A stretch of 64,000 nucleotides of DNA, from the NCBI RefSeq assembly GCF_025399195.1, contig NW_026252097.1:241077-305076 (forward strand), read 5' to 3'. The notes beneath the pieces are model-generated. The model searched no databases and was not told the DNA's origin. It saw nothing but the letters and a program-made list of their open reading frames with translations. Positions 46,601-59,146 of this stretch are shown piece by piece. Positions within the stretch are counted from its first letter, which is position 1; the number at the start of each line of letters is the position of its first letter. A program made the translations under genes and the position numbers. Source of the stretch: Umbelopsis ramanniana AG. Lineage: Eukaryota > Mucoromycota > Umbelopsidomycetes > Umbelopsidales > Umbelopsidaceae.

Positions 46601-48296
46601 TTGTGCTCATTGATATGTTTCTAAAGCATGAAAACGGGTCTTAATGCATATTGCGGAAACAAGCCACCTAGTGATCGTATTCTATTACAATGCCATTCAT
46701 AAGTGATCAGAAATATCGTATGAAATGCCATATACTCTGTACCACTCTAGAGGAAATGAATGTACATTATTCATTATGCGATGCAGGGTGCCATCACAGA
46801 GAACAACACGTTTGCATCGCTCGCCTAGCATCGAAGCACTGCGAGGTCAGAGAATGGACTATCATTATGTGGCAAGATCATTCTTTCTTCCTGACAAGAC
46901 GCTGATAAATATACCATTGGCCACATTATACTAACAAACAGCATATACCTTGCAACAATCGTAAGTTATCATGGAGTATTAGGGCCCATAGATGGACGTA
47001 CAGTGGTTGAAACCCTTCCGTGACAAAAACAATTCTCGCAGGTATATCCAACACCACACGAGATTGTAGCAGAAGGCAAAATTGCATCAAAACTTCAAAC
47101 ATCGACTTTCCAGCCCGAATTCGTGATTTCTGACCCTTCTTACTGTTTTGAACAGCCCTTTCGTTGGATCAGTATTATGCAATAATAATTGGGCATAACT
47201 ATGTCAATTCAAAAATTCAATTCAATTCAATTCAATTCAAATCAAATCAAATCAAATCAATTCAAAGTCAAAGTCAAGTGGCTTTGAGCTTGAAACAGCG
47301 AGCTAGATCACGATCACAACACATTGATTACAAATATGCCAGGATAACCGACCCAGAATTGCTATGAAAAAAGTCAGCCGTAGTAAATTTTTCTGGAATT
47401 CCATTATGCAACTGGCCAATTCCTACACTGCACAGGTCGGAGGTCGTTCTGTGTTTGCCTCGCCTCAGACAGCTAGACTCTCTACCATGTAAAGATCTGC
47501 AAACTTTGACATGATATATTTTACTAGTGATTAGATTCTTCTTCCATCATCTTGTAATGTTTAAATTATGCTTGGTAAATAAACATAAACATACGAAAGC
47601 TACCGTTTCTAAGCCTGGTTGAATAATGCAAACAGCCACAATTAAGAATTCAAGAACAGAAGGTTGTTGATGTATGCCTTTCACTTTGTAATCAACGACA
47701 TAACTAGCAATATGGCAGAATCAACAAAATTGCCGCCATATTCTGGCACTCGGCCACAACAACCTTCAGATCATTCATATAATCAATTTTCGCCAAAGCG
47801 ATCTACAGTATTTTAAAGTTGTCAATATCAACATATAGGAGAGATGGTGTCATCAGGCTTGGAGAAAACAGGAGGCAGAATCAGAAAGGAGGCTTTACCT
47901 ACCTAATGTCAGCCACCTTGCCCTGGAACTGTTTGTCAGCCAAGTTTGATCCCTGGCCAATTAAATCGTATTACCCAAGACTGAGACGTGCAGATAAAGA
48001 TAACCGCTTTCTACAAACGTAATGACCACCGTCGTCAAATCATGTTACATAACATCGTATTGGATGATTGAAGATCATTTGAAGTACCACCACAAAGGAC
48101 TGTCCGTATGCATATGTAGAAAATGTCGCTAAGACGCAATGTTTTGATCACATAGCCATTAAAGTGACACATACAAACTCAATGCAGGTAATGCAATCTC
48201 AGTCAATTGTTAAATTTTTTATGTTGCGAAGCAAAAGTTTATATAAAAGCCCTGCTCGACATTTTTTCATATTCATCATTGAAAAAACCTTTTTGA
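46601..48296. other. Intergenic, gene-poor AT-rich stretch
   Basis: About 1.7 kb with no recognised gene between the last + strand HET relic and the GMC oxidoreductase. It contains a TCAAT/TCAAA microsatellite. A TATAAAAG box at 48241-48248 lies ~50 bp before the oxidoreductase ATG. Confidence 0.55.
47203..47276. repeat. Pentanucleotide microsatellite (TCAAT/TCAAA)n
   Basis: A run of TCAAT units passes into TCAAA units and then AGTCA-AGTCA. It looks like an array in which one unit mutated and spread. Confidence 0.9.
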
Positions 48297-50111
48297 ATGT
48301 CAAGCACGTACGATTTTATTATTGTAGGAGGTACTGTATCCCTGTCTCTGTTTATTTATCAATCAGTGGAGTAATTCTGGCTCTTTTAGGTGGAACTGCT
48401 GGATGCTTGATCGCAAACCGCCTTGTTTCCTCCAAGAAAAACCCTTCGGTGCTTATTATTGAAACGGGTGACCATGGAGACGTGGAACATAGGGTACCAT
48501 ACGCCAGATATCTCAACGTCTTTACTCGTCCGGACCTTGATTATGGATACCTGACGGCACCACAAGTTCCACTGGATAACAAAGTGCTGCCCTATGCAAG
48601 AGGAAAGGGAATGGGTGGAAGTTCTATGATTAATTTCATGGTATACACTCGTGGTGCCGCTGGTGACTATGACGAGTGGGCCAAATTAGTTGGAAGTGAT
48701 GATTGGGCTTGGGATGCTGCTCTGAAGAGATTTCATAAGGTTTGTTGCTTCAAATTCAAATACATTGTTAGATCGAATATTAAAGCATCTTGTGCGCTTT
48801 TAGGTTGAAAACTATACAGACAACAATGGAGCAGAGTATAAAAACTACGCTGAACTTGGAGATGAGTACAACGAAAGTACCGGCACTCTCGGTGTTTCGG
48901 TTCAATTTGAAGAGGAAACAGCTGCATTGTTAGACGCTGCATATGAGCTAGGTTGGAAAAAGAATTTGGATCTTAATAGTGGAAACCCCATTGGTGTCGG
49001 AGCCTCAGCTTCAACCGTATACGAGGGAATGCGTTGCACCAGTTCTTCAGCGCATATTCAGCCAGATAAGCAAAATTTGACCATCCTGGTAAAATCTCAA
49101 GCCACGAAGATATTATTTGAAGGTACAAAGGCCGTTGGTGTTGAGGTCAACGGTAACACCTCCGTGTATGCTTCCAAAGAAGTTATTTTGAGCTCTGGGT
49201 CGTTCGACACTCCCAAATTGTTGTTGCTATCTGGTGTGGGTCCCGCAAAGGAGTTAGAAGCTCTTGGCATCCATGTCATCAAAGATCTTCCTGGTATCGG
49301 CAAAAATATGCAAGACCATTGTGGTGTATTCGTTACTGATCTAGTGGACATTGCCATGTCGTCGCGTGCTCCATTCATTCACGCGGAGGACCAGTACGAA
49401 GATGCTCGCAAACAATGGGACAAAGACCGCACAGGGCCTTTATCTACTCACTATAGAGCATTGTGCATTGCTTTCTTAAAACAGGAACACCTCCACGATA
49501 CTCCAGAGTTTCAATCTTTGAGTGAACAATCAAAGTCCTATTTACACAGGCCAACTATTCCCACAGTTGAAGTTGCTTTCAACGGACCAACCTTCCCGCC
49601 TGGTCACGTCTATGGAGAAGACAGTACTTGCTTCTGCGCAGGAGTTATGTTGATGCACCCGGAATCTAGAGGATCAGTCACCTTGAAATCGTCCAATCCT
49701 TCTGACCCACCGGTTATCGACCCCAACTATATGGACCATCCATTTGATAGACTCGCTTTGATTGATGGCGTTCGAGAGGCAAAGAGACTAATCAGGGAAA
49801 CCTCCTTGAACAAACACTGGATCAAGCCTATTTTATCACCAGAAGACGATACCGATGAGGCTATTTGGAAATACATCAAGGGTTTAATTATGTCTATCTG
49901 GCATGCTAGTAGCACTGTATCCATGGGAAAAGCTGACGATCCCATGGCCTGTGTCGATGCAGATATGAAACTGCGTGGATTGCAAAATCTTAGGGCTGCA
50001 GATATGAGTGTCTGTCCACTTGTGATCACTGGACATACTCAGGCTGTAGCCTATCAGATAGGCCAGGCAGCAGCAGAGAAGATCATAGATGAACATGACT
50101 TAAATGCTTAA
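48297..50111 (+). CDS. GMC-family FAD oxidoreductase
   Basis: Flavin-dependent alcohol/choline-type oxidoreductase of 563 aa. Exons: 48297-48330, 48390-48739 and 48804-50111. Splicing builds the FAD-binding MSSTYDFIIVGGGTAGCL at the N terminus. GMC signature 1 is GKGMGGSSMINFMVYTRG. Signature 2 is GSFDTPKLLLLSGVGP. The C-terminal domain has the active-site histidine in IWHASSTVSMG and the partner site in ITGHTQAVAYQIGQAAAEKI, with His rather than Asn. There is no signal peptide, so it is likely cytosolic or peroxisomal. Two donors are atypical (GTACTG, GTTTGT), but the frame and motifs need them. The substrate is unknown. Confidence 0.9.
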
Positions 50112-51001
50112 ATGATCATTTTAGCCATCTCTTGCCGATATAATAATAATGTTACATGTTTGAAATATAAAGTCTCGTTTACAAATGCAATATTTTCTAC
50201 CTTCCCACTTCTTCCCAACTAGTAATGATGCTAACGCAGAAGTAGAAGGCAGGTGAACCCATCATCAGTTGAGATTTTTATCAACACTTCGCAAAAGTCT
50301 CAAAGCGCGAAACTGCCTATACCAGAATGGGTTCCTTCAATATAGAGTTTATGGACGAACGACCACCGACGGTAATATTTCGAGGATTGAAGGCTTCCTC
50401 TCCTTACTTAGTAGAAGCTGGAATCAAGATTCACCTCAATTTATAGATTACGACAAACGACAAAAGTTATTGTAATAAAGATATTTCTGATTTTGAATTA
50501 TGAGATACTACATAGCATTGGTTTAATATCTCAAAAGAAGTGTATATTTGCCTTCAACATGATCCGTCCCTGTGTCTCCGCTCTAACATAAGGTACTCGC
50601 ATTTCTTTCAATTTGAAAGTTATTGAGACTTTGAGAAGCGTCAATGGTAGTTTGGCCGTTGTCCTAGTCCTACGTAGTCGAAAGGGAGGGTGTAGTAAAA
50701 TTGAGCGCACCGTTAATACTAAGATCGCCGCCGTGAAAGTCAGATGTAAGAAAAGCCAGCGCAAGGTTGCATGAGCGGGAAGATCTTTCACCATCAACAT
50801 GTCAGATTTCGAACCAGAATCTTCCATGTTCAAAGATTGCTTGTCAATACTACCGTACTAAGATGTGTTTCTGAGTTGAACATAGCTAGACCGCTATGCT
50901 GTTACTAGGTATCCAAGATCAGTTTCAAAGTATACAACGCACTGGAAATAGCAAACACCGATTTTTTTATTACAAGTGTGGGGATTGTGACTTGATACTT
51001 T
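50112..51001. other. Intergenic, convergent 3' ends, possible small ORF
   Basis: Between the 3' ends of the GMC oxidoreductase and ATG1. A minus-strand frame from ATG 50827 to 50531 encodes ~98 aa with one hydrophobic segment (LRWLFLHLTFTAAILVLTV) and a basic tail. It is unrecognised and may be spurious. A plus-strand frame at 50269-50475 has no features. Confidence 0.4.
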
Positions 51002-54000
51002 TTATACATTGCTAGTGTTACTGCTCGGTATCTGCTGCTGCTGTTGAGTCATGGCAGCCTTCTTTTTAAGAAGTACATTCAGGCGATTTTTGATAGATTC
51101 AACAACTGCAAGTATAAAGAATTAGCACCCAGGTCTGACGACTGATTGACTCAAGATTCCTTTTTCCCTATGCACACTATCCATGTACTTACACTTGTTA
51201 ATGATTCTACGATCATCTTCCTCCATAACCTGTTCTTCGTCCTCAAGAATAGCTTCGAGCATATAGATACCAATTTTATAATCTCGCTCACAACCAGCGA
51301 TATTCTCTCCTACCAGCTCGTTGACAGCAGCGGCTCGACTCTGCAATTACCAGGTCAGTCAGAGACGGTCCAGATGTACAGTGTAAATAAAATGCTGGAA
51401 CTTACCATCTCTAATGCACGATCATACAGTAGCTTTTCTACGCAAGCGTTGACTGCATTTTCATCTTCGCACTTGTTCTTGGCATAAGATGCTCGATCAA
51501 GGCATTCGTTGAATCGCTCACGCATCCATTGAACGGCTATAGGAAGAAAATTAAATCGCAAGGTTAAATATTGACTATTGAGTACGATAACAGTACACCC
51601 TCCACTTACCAGAATTCAATCGCACAGGTGCAACCCTCGGTTGCCCTTGTTGTGGCTCTGTCGCACTAACACGAGCCCAATAATCTTTAGCAATCTTCAT
51701 ACCAGATTCTAGGAGAGCCAGAGCCTTTATATACAAAACCATTGCTTCTTCGGCTAGCACGGGAACTTGCAATGGCTCGGGATGTGGAGAAGTATCGTTG
51801 TATTCTTGGATTTGTACAAATTTACTGTCGGCAAATTGGGCCACGGCGTGAGCTTTACAGGCAGCATCTTCAATCTGCTTGATAATTGCATCTTCTTCCG
51901 GATTACTACCGCCTGTGCCAAAGGCCACGCCACCGGTGGTAGGCTGATTCCAATTGGGTGGAGAATTGCCAGTACCAAACAGACGAACCGATGCCATGGA
52001 GAGAGCACGAGCCAGAGCCGATCCACCACTGCTGCCTGTGCTGCTGTTGCGTTCACGAGGGATGGCAAATGGAGGAGTCGTGCCAGTATACGAGCGAAGA
52101 GAGTTGGGCGGTGATGTGGAAAAGTGTTCATAGGCTCTAGGAAGACTGGATTGCTGGGGAGAAGGCGTCCTTTGGCTAATCGATGCCGGTCGCGCAAGAG
52201 GACTTGATGATAGTCGATGTACCTTGTTACGAGAAACCACACGTCCATTACGATCAGGTTCATCGAATGTACGAGGGGAAGCATCCAGTTCTGTTAGCGG
52301 AAAAGAAAAAGGTTAGCATGAGGAATAATAACCAAACGAATACATTACATCGCATTCATATCTTTTCAGTATTCCTCAAAAAGATATGGTTCAATCGTCC
52401 ACCATGTTACCTACCATCAGCAAATTGGTTGTTCTCAATAGTCTTGCGATCCAGCACAACGTACTCATCAAGAACATCCGACTCAGCATTCCCATCTCGC
52501 CTAAGCCGTTGTTGACTAGTAGCATTAGGAGGGTAGCGTTCCTTGTTTTGTTGCAAATCATCAAAATTGGATTCAATACGTGGAGAATAGCTTTGTCGAC
52601 GACTGCTTTGTCGAGACTGAGGATCGTTTTCACTATGAATGACATTGACGGGTTGACTGTGCATTCGGCCCTCTTGAGCTACTAATTTCAAACCAACATT
52701 GTCGTTGGACGCCCTGCGTCTCGCAGTTGTCAAGGTATCGACAACAGGAGCGCTATTGAGCTGTTGATAACGATCTTGTTCGACGTAATACGGTTTTGCA
52801 TTTAGAGGAGTGGTTTGCACGGTAGCAAAAGGAGGAACTTCATCTTCTCGATGTGCGTTGCTGATTTGAAGAGGTGTGATGGTAGGTCGTTCCAAGGAGG
52901 AAGACTTTGGTCGTCGTTGGTCATTCAAGGCACTAGCAGCTTGAAGTGACAAAGATGATTGGGGTATACTGTCTCTTCCTTGGGTAATTGCAGGGTGCAT
53001 AAAAAATTCTTCAAACGAGATACGCTCGACTGGGTTCTTTTTCAATAAATGCCGTATGAGGTCCTTCAACTCATCACTGATAATGGGTCCGGTAGGCGAA
53101 GATTCATGTTTTCCATCTCCCAAGGAACTTGGTCGGGAATGGGATGCCCGCTCGTCGGGGAACACTATCCGGTCATCGTTTTCTTCAATGATTTTCAAAA
53201 GCTCGACATGGTTGGATGCGCGAAAAGGTGGCCTTCCTGTAATCATTTCAAACACAACTGCTCCCACGCTCCATAAGTCAGCTTTGGCGTCATACTTTTT
53301 GTATGAGAGAATTTCTGGGCCCATATACAAGGGTGAACCACATAGAGTATCGGCAAGACTGCTTGAAGGTAAAATGCGAGCAAATCCAAAGTCAGCCACT
53401 TTCAAGCGGGGTAAATTTGAGAATCCGATAGCGTCTTCATTGTCTGGCGTGTCACTAACAGGAACCAATAGTAAGTTCTGATAAGCGGTGGGAAAGAAGA
53501 TAGGTTAATGAGGTGGAAAGACAATGGCTTAGCCAAGTGTTGGCTGACTGGTGGTAAAAAAAATACCTGTGGTTTAATGTCTCTGTGGACGAGATTCTGT
53601 GAACGAAGAAACTCCAGCGCGGATGCTAAAAAAAAGGTACCAAACGTCCCATTAATTAGAGATCGTTGCATTATTTGTTGTTCAAGGACAAACATAACAT
53701 ACCCAATTGCTTCAGAAAATGGCGAACAACATCCTCGCTCAAGCCCCCTGCAGGACCACGCGATATGTGCTTGCTCTTTTTTCGTTTGATATACTGTGAG
53801 AGATCTCCCATTGAGCAGTACTCCATGATGAGATGTATATGGGTATCCGTTTTCTACAACGTGTTAAAATCATAATTTAATAATATAGAACATGGAGGAG
53901 TAGTGTCGGGCATATATATTTACCTGGATATCAATCAGGCCTACAATGTGATCATGCCTTATCGCTTTCAAGATTGATATCTCGGATTCCAAATTCTCAA

Positions 54001-54339
54001 ATAACTTCCTGGTGAGTTTCTGCTTGAGGACGGATTTTATAGCAACGGGACGCCGATTTGTCTAGTGGAAGTTAGCAATAAGAGGATTAATATGGAGATT
54101 GAATGGGGCGCCGATGGAGTTCCAGGCTGAGGCACACGCAGAACTCCGGTCTGCCTACGAATACATACCTTGTGTACAGCCTTGAAGACGGTGGCAAATG
54201 AGCCTTGGCCAATCTTTGAGCTGACAACGTAGTCACCTACGACGGCAGAAGTTGGGTTTGTTGCTACGGCTGTGGTTGAATTAGGTTGTTTGTCACTAGT
54301 GTAATTGGTGGTCGGTATTGGCGAGTTTGCGTTAGCCAT
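51002..54339 (-). CDS. ATG1: Autophagy-initiating Ser/Thr kinase ATG1 (ULK)
   Basis: Protein kinase of 881 aa that starts autophagosome formation with ATG13/ATG17-type partners. Minus-strand exons: 54339-54169, 54061-53924, 53853-53703, 53625-53567, 53477-52415, 52290-51610, 51536-51406, 51340-51193 and 51105-51002. The N-terminal kinase domain has the glycine loop [14 protein letters not shown] (Lys ~66), HRDIKPQN (Asp ~169), DFG (Asp ~202) and an activation segment [16 protein letters not shown] long Ser/Arg/Gln-rich linker (residues ~330-590) is followed by the helical C-terminal tMIT region. That region includes [20 protein letters not shown] and [13 protein letters not shown], which contact ATG13 in yeast. 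The C terminus is short and Gln-rich. The order and spacing are diagnostic of ATG1. Confidence 0.94.
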
Positions 54340-55582
54340 GATGTGTAAATATAAACAGTATTGAATGAGAGGTGCAGGTAATTAATAACAGTCAGGTATA
54401 TAAGATGGAGGATAAAGTGAAGTTGCCGCAGCTACACTTTTGAAAGGAGGGGATTGCACTCAAGTGTCTTTCTTAGCAAACAGGACAAAACGGGAGTCAC
54501 AAGACCACAGTTAAGCACGTGTCCACCAGCCAACCCGTCATGGGGATTCTAGCTTGCCCACCACCAAGCCCTCATCTGCCGGCCCACCCTTTCAACCTAT
54601 GAACAACGTCGCTTGAACCGTGATTCAGTCTATTGGCTATATTAATAAGCTACCAATCCGTTTATTCAAGCTATCGCAAAGGCGTAAAGAGCAAGGCGAT
54701 ATGGATCGTGGTGTCATATGGCACTATGAAACGCACCCAATGGACCTATCCATGCGCTAAACCACTGGCTCAGCACAAGGAGAGAGATGATAATAATTGC
54801 GCGTTAGTAATATCGAAATTTTGACTTTGTAGTAAGCATAATAATAAATTTGCAGAGTATTTCGAGTGTCACTTTGTAATTTTATCCGTGTATGCTTGGC
54901 GCTTGCTTTAGCACCCTGCAACTATGGTTGTCGGTTCTATCAATCCCGTGTTTAGAGTAGTAGATGTCAATCTACAGTACGTTTTATGACCGCCATGCAG
55001 TTTTGATCGAGACATGCTTTCTATCATGTCGGGCCTCGAAGTCGCAAACTGGCGTCTACTTCCTGTATTTCATGCTCAATTAGATGACCATTGTTGTTAT
55101 CGACGCTGTAGTTTGGCCAAGGTCGGTGCCTGATAGCCTTGCTTGACCGTACTTTTGGAGTTTCTCGCCGCAATGATATCATTTCTGTACGTAGCATAAG
55201 CTCGATCTTCTTATCATTCCGAGAACATGTGCGGCGTCTGGCTTTTACTTGCTGGACCCCTGATGCTGATCATACTTCTTTTTTGGATATGGTTACATTT
55301 AGTTGCGTTGGACTCAGTACTGGGCGAAATCCGTAATGCAGTCGTTCACATCTTAATTCCACACTACCATGGTGAATATCCGTCCTTCTTATCAAAGCCC
55401 TTATTTCTTCAAGTCATTAGGGCTACTTTCTTTTTACGAAACTGAAAGTCGCGGTACTTAAATACTACCCCTTTTCATACGAGGCTCTCTTGTGTCAATG
55501 GTCGTGTGCTGAAGATAGCCACATGCAACTAATGTTCTATTCCCTTGTTCAGTACTATTGCTGATAGAACTTTGAATATGGG
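54340..55582. other. Intergenic, upstream of ATG1
   Basis: Promoter side of ATG1 and boundary of the minus-strand HET relics. Frames at 54633-54824 and 55227-55445 have no recognisable features. No repeat or RNA gene was identified. Confidence 0.5.
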
Positions 55583-56120
55583 TTAGTTATGAGGGTAGGT
55601 AACTATGCTGATGTGTTTGAGTGATTTGGAAACAAAAGAATGACAGATCGCCATTCTGAATTGCCAGCTCGTGCTACGGTCTTTCGCGGGTTTCAAAGCT
55701 TCACCAAATGCCAATGTCAAGTACATGAAAAATACTCCCTCCAGAGCATACGCCATATCTTCAATGCGTATTGTCTCTCGAACGCGCATTAGCCAGGATT
55801 TTCGTTGCATATCCTAATCAATGGTTCGGATGAAGATGCAGTGTACAAAGATCGTGGCGTCGCTTTTTGGCCTATCTCGTCAATGAGGAAAGCTTCACTT
55901 CCTTTGTAAATCCGTACAGAATAACAGCTGTTGCCCCTTCTTATAGAACACCAACCTCTCGTACACCGATCTTTGAATTCAGTATTGGAATCCAACACAA
56001 CAGCGGCACAGTTAGCGTACCATTTGTACATAGATCGTATGACTTCGTCAAGTCCCGATAAATTTGATGTGTCGATGCAAATAGTATCCGTCCATACATA
56101 CCGTATATATTTCCTTTGTA
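55583..56120 (-). pseudogene. Relic of HET-domain core
   Basis: Reading on the minus strand from ~56110, the frame gives DTICIDTSNLSGLDEVIRSM, YKWYANCAAVVLDS and RGWCSIRRG. After a frame change it gives IRIEDMAYALEGVFFMYLTL and AFGEALK. These match the HET cores of genes B-D, but RGWCLQE is damaged, and stops and frameshifts are present. It sits next to arm 2 of the inverted duplication, as the gene A relic sits next to arm 1. Confidence 0.88.
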
Positions 56121-56269
56121 AGGTGTTTTTTGATAACGTATGTCAGTCAGTCATCAAAATAAAAGCGAGCGTTGATTCAGTCCCAGTGCAGTTCGCTCTA
56201 AGGGCTCAAGCATGATGACAAGCATAAAAGGGAAAGGGAACGTGTAAGGCGAAAATGTAATTTGATGCT

Positions 56270-57787
56270 GATATCATATGATATCTGCGGTCATCCAAGC
56301 AACAATGAAGCTGGAGTGTACCTGTAGCAACAAGACCTCCGATATCACTTTAAACAGAAAGTTGTTTCGGGGGCCAAATCACCACCATCTACTCGCTCTT
56401 TAAAAGCTGGGCTTGACCAAAGAGAAAGTAGCAACTAACCTTGCAACTATATTTTCCAATTTCGAGCTATTGTCCTCAAGAACCGCAGCAGACCTGTAAC
56501 TGGCCCTGCATGAATGCGCGTCTCGAGAAGTGAATGAACGAGAGGAGTTCAAATTTTCTGCCCTCAGCTCTGAACGCTATGTTAAAACAGTCTCAGACAT
56601 GAGGCAATATGCCCAGAGACATCGGTTTAAGTGGATGTCCTTTGCGACAAGAGGTAGCAGATGACCGGCAACCGCTTGCTAGAAAAGACTGGTCACGTGA
56701 AAACGTTTTTGGAAGAAAACTATGAAGAGAGAAGGTAATGCGGAGGCTGAAGGGTCGAGAAAATGGCGATTTTATTCGTAAAAGAGCTCATTGTCACGAT
56801 AGTTTCTTGCCACAAAGGGTGAGTCGGTCTCCCGGTAGTGGCCTTTGGCGGCTCCCTATATTCCTTGGTTGAAGCTCAGACTCCGAGTCAGAATACTCGC
56901 CACACGGCGAGAATCGAACCCGGGACCGAACAACAGCCTCAGAATATGGAAGTCGCTAAGACCACTGGACCAGAAGACCATACTCAAAATATAGAGAAAA
57001 TGACATGATCATGACCATCACTTTTACGAACAAAATCGCCATTTCCTCGACCCCTGGACACACCACAGACTCCATTTGACTCTCATATTATACCCCTCCC
57101 TTCTCTGCATAATTCAATAGTACTAGATATTTTCTACAGCTTCGAGGGGATGAGGAACCAGAGATATAGACAGCTCACAGCTTGAAAGAAAGTTGGTGTA
57201 ACAGAGTGGCAGTGCGCACAGACCTTGTGTATCAAGAGTGTGGGGTAGGTCAGAGCTGTTTTCGAGCTAAGGAGCGTGTTTAGTAAGCTTTGAGGGCTTT
57301 TATTCGTTCAGAGCGGTCTATTTATGTGCTTTTAAGTGTTTAAACGTGCAACAGTAGCGTGTATGCACTCTAATAGTCATAGTTGTTGAGAACACTGACA
57401 GTACAGCTTGGACAAAGGAATCAGGGGTAAAGGGGAAGCTTGAAACACGGCTTGTTACTTTATTCAAGGCATAGCAAAGGGAAAGCATTTATATAGTTGT
57501 TGATCACCCTAGTACGCTTGAGTAGACACGTTTTTTTTAAGTAAGGTACAAGACCTTCTGTGATTCACTGATGTGCAAATGCAGATTGCCATTGACAGCT
57601 GAGATTGCGTCCTACTGGCGGGAGTTTATCGTAATGACTCATAAAATGAAATGCGATTCTGCAAAGTGGTCAGTGATAAACTTACTTCTAGAGATGCCCT
57701 TCTTCAGTAGCTTTGAGAAGTATGGTGTGTTGGCTTGTCCTTGTTGAAAACGATGCATCGTCTCATGTTGCAGTAGCAGACGTACTA
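56270..57787 (-). repeat. Arm 2 of the ~1.5 kb inverted duplication
   Basis: Reverse-complement partner of 25841-27350. It starts (minus strand) in an ankyrin-end remnant AGTACGTCTGCTACTGCAAC and ends near a GATATCATATGATATC palindrome. It carries its own copy of the palindromic element. Divergence is modest and spread along the length, with small indels. Confidence 0.85.
56753..57054 (-). mobile_element. Second copy of the palindromic Pol III-box element
   Basis: A ~302-bp unit, reverse complement of 26578-26880. Ends are GGGTCGAGAAAATGGCGATT (56753 on) and the complementary terminus ending at 57054. The A box lies at 56962-56972 and the B box at 56911-56920, on the minus strand. It is probably carried along by the larger duplication rather than inserted independently, because the flanking sequence also matches. 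Confidence 0.65.
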
Positions 57788-58502
57788 AAGAGCACAAGAC
57801 GCGATTTGACCATGGCTCAATTTAATTAGTAAAATTTGTATTGGCCTTTTACTTTCCGCATAAGCAGCATTGCTGGGCCAAGAGATAAGCTACCTGTAAG
57901 AACAGCTTTCCCACAGCTAAAGCGTTATTCAATTGACATCAATAAGCTCATTAAGTGACGTGGAATGTTGTTGTTACCGTCCGGATACTGCAGAAAACGC
58001 AATGTCAAGCTTATTCTCTGAGCGTTCACCTTTGGCAAATGGTCACTACAACACTGCTTAAGTTATTACCAAGACTTATAAACAATCATGTTTAGTGGAA
58101 AATGCACACTGACTTGCATGCAATAACATGCTGTCTGAGTATTTAACAATACACGTTGAGTTTAGTCAATCCATGTCCTCTATATGATAACCAGCTTCAA
58201 TCGCACGAACAGTGAAGAGAATATTGTGGGCTATCAATTAATTTATCCACCGTATGCGTAAACTAGAGACTTCCTCTTCATCATATGTAATTTCATGCCC
58301 CTAAAGCTCATAATAGCAATCCTACATCGAAAGGGCGATCCTTCTACTAATAACTTCTATGAAGCAGCAGTCTCTTTGATATTTTCATCCAATAATTAAA
58401 GCAATTCAAGAGGTATAGGGAACAAGCACTAAAAATGCAATCTCTTCTGTATGGAGCGCAACAGTAACGCTATTTCTCTACATTTTGATGGGTACCCAAG
58501 CT
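57788..58502. other. Intergenic within the minus-strand relic locus
   Basis: No gene recognised. It separates the two families of minus-strand HET remnants and may hold deeply decayed gene sequence. Confidence 0.45.
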
Positions 58503-59096
58503 TCATAACAATAATAGCTCCCCAATTTTATAATGTCCTCTGGCGTTTTCGACTGAAGAGATGAAACTGTTCCGAATATAGCTATGTTGTTTCTTATCAT
58601 AGTAGCAGAGCTTCATTGGGTTTCCTTCGCCAGTCTGTAAATCTTGATCATGCCATTGTATTGAATTGAGAGATTTGATTTCGCGCACATTGGCAACCTC
58701 ATGGAAAGCAATGCTTGATGCTCTGGGCTTTCCAAAACTGTGATTAGGTCTTCTCATTCTAAGGATCTACCTGTCACAAATATTACTTGCTGCCAAAGTG
58801 TCAATTTTCGTGTACCTTGCTTACGTTTGATACTTGGACAGTTTCGGCACAAACGGATACCAAAGGGACTGATCACTATAGGTGATAAAGCTGTTGTACA
58901 ATCTATCATCGAATAGACGGTTTGACCCATAGGCAAAACTTTGACATTTTTGGTAAGTATCGAAGTAAGCATGGCTGCCATCCCTTGATGCTGTCCCGAT
59001 CAAGTTAACAAGTTGTTCCCTTCTTGCAATAGCCTGATACCACGACCAAGAGGCGCTACTTATTACAGGTATGGAAGCTTCCTTTATTATGTTCAA
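58503..59096 (-). pseudogene. Decayed HET-gene C-terminal remnant
   Basis: On the minus strand, VLPMGQTVYSMIDC, ISPFGIRL, FVTGRSLE, FHEVANVREIKSLN and related pieces line up, in order, with the post-HET region of genes B-D (LPAIGQTVYSIANC, VSHFGIRL, FAKDRSLG, VHCIRSIML). Frameshifts and stops divide it. It is the tail of another lost gene, upstream of and in the same orientation as the relic at 55583-56120. Confidence 0.75.
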
Positions 59097-59146
59097 TTCT
59101 TTACAACAGGTAGCTACTCTATATCGTTTCGCCGCATATATCTGGA

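Noticed and set aside
47203..47276. CRISPR-like or telomere-like repeat array
   Set aside because: It is a simple pentanucleotide microsatellite without spacers.
50531..50827. 98-codon minus-strand ORF with one hydrophobic segment
   Set aside because: No homology cue, poor context and convergent 3'-UTR location; mentioned only within the intergenic entry.
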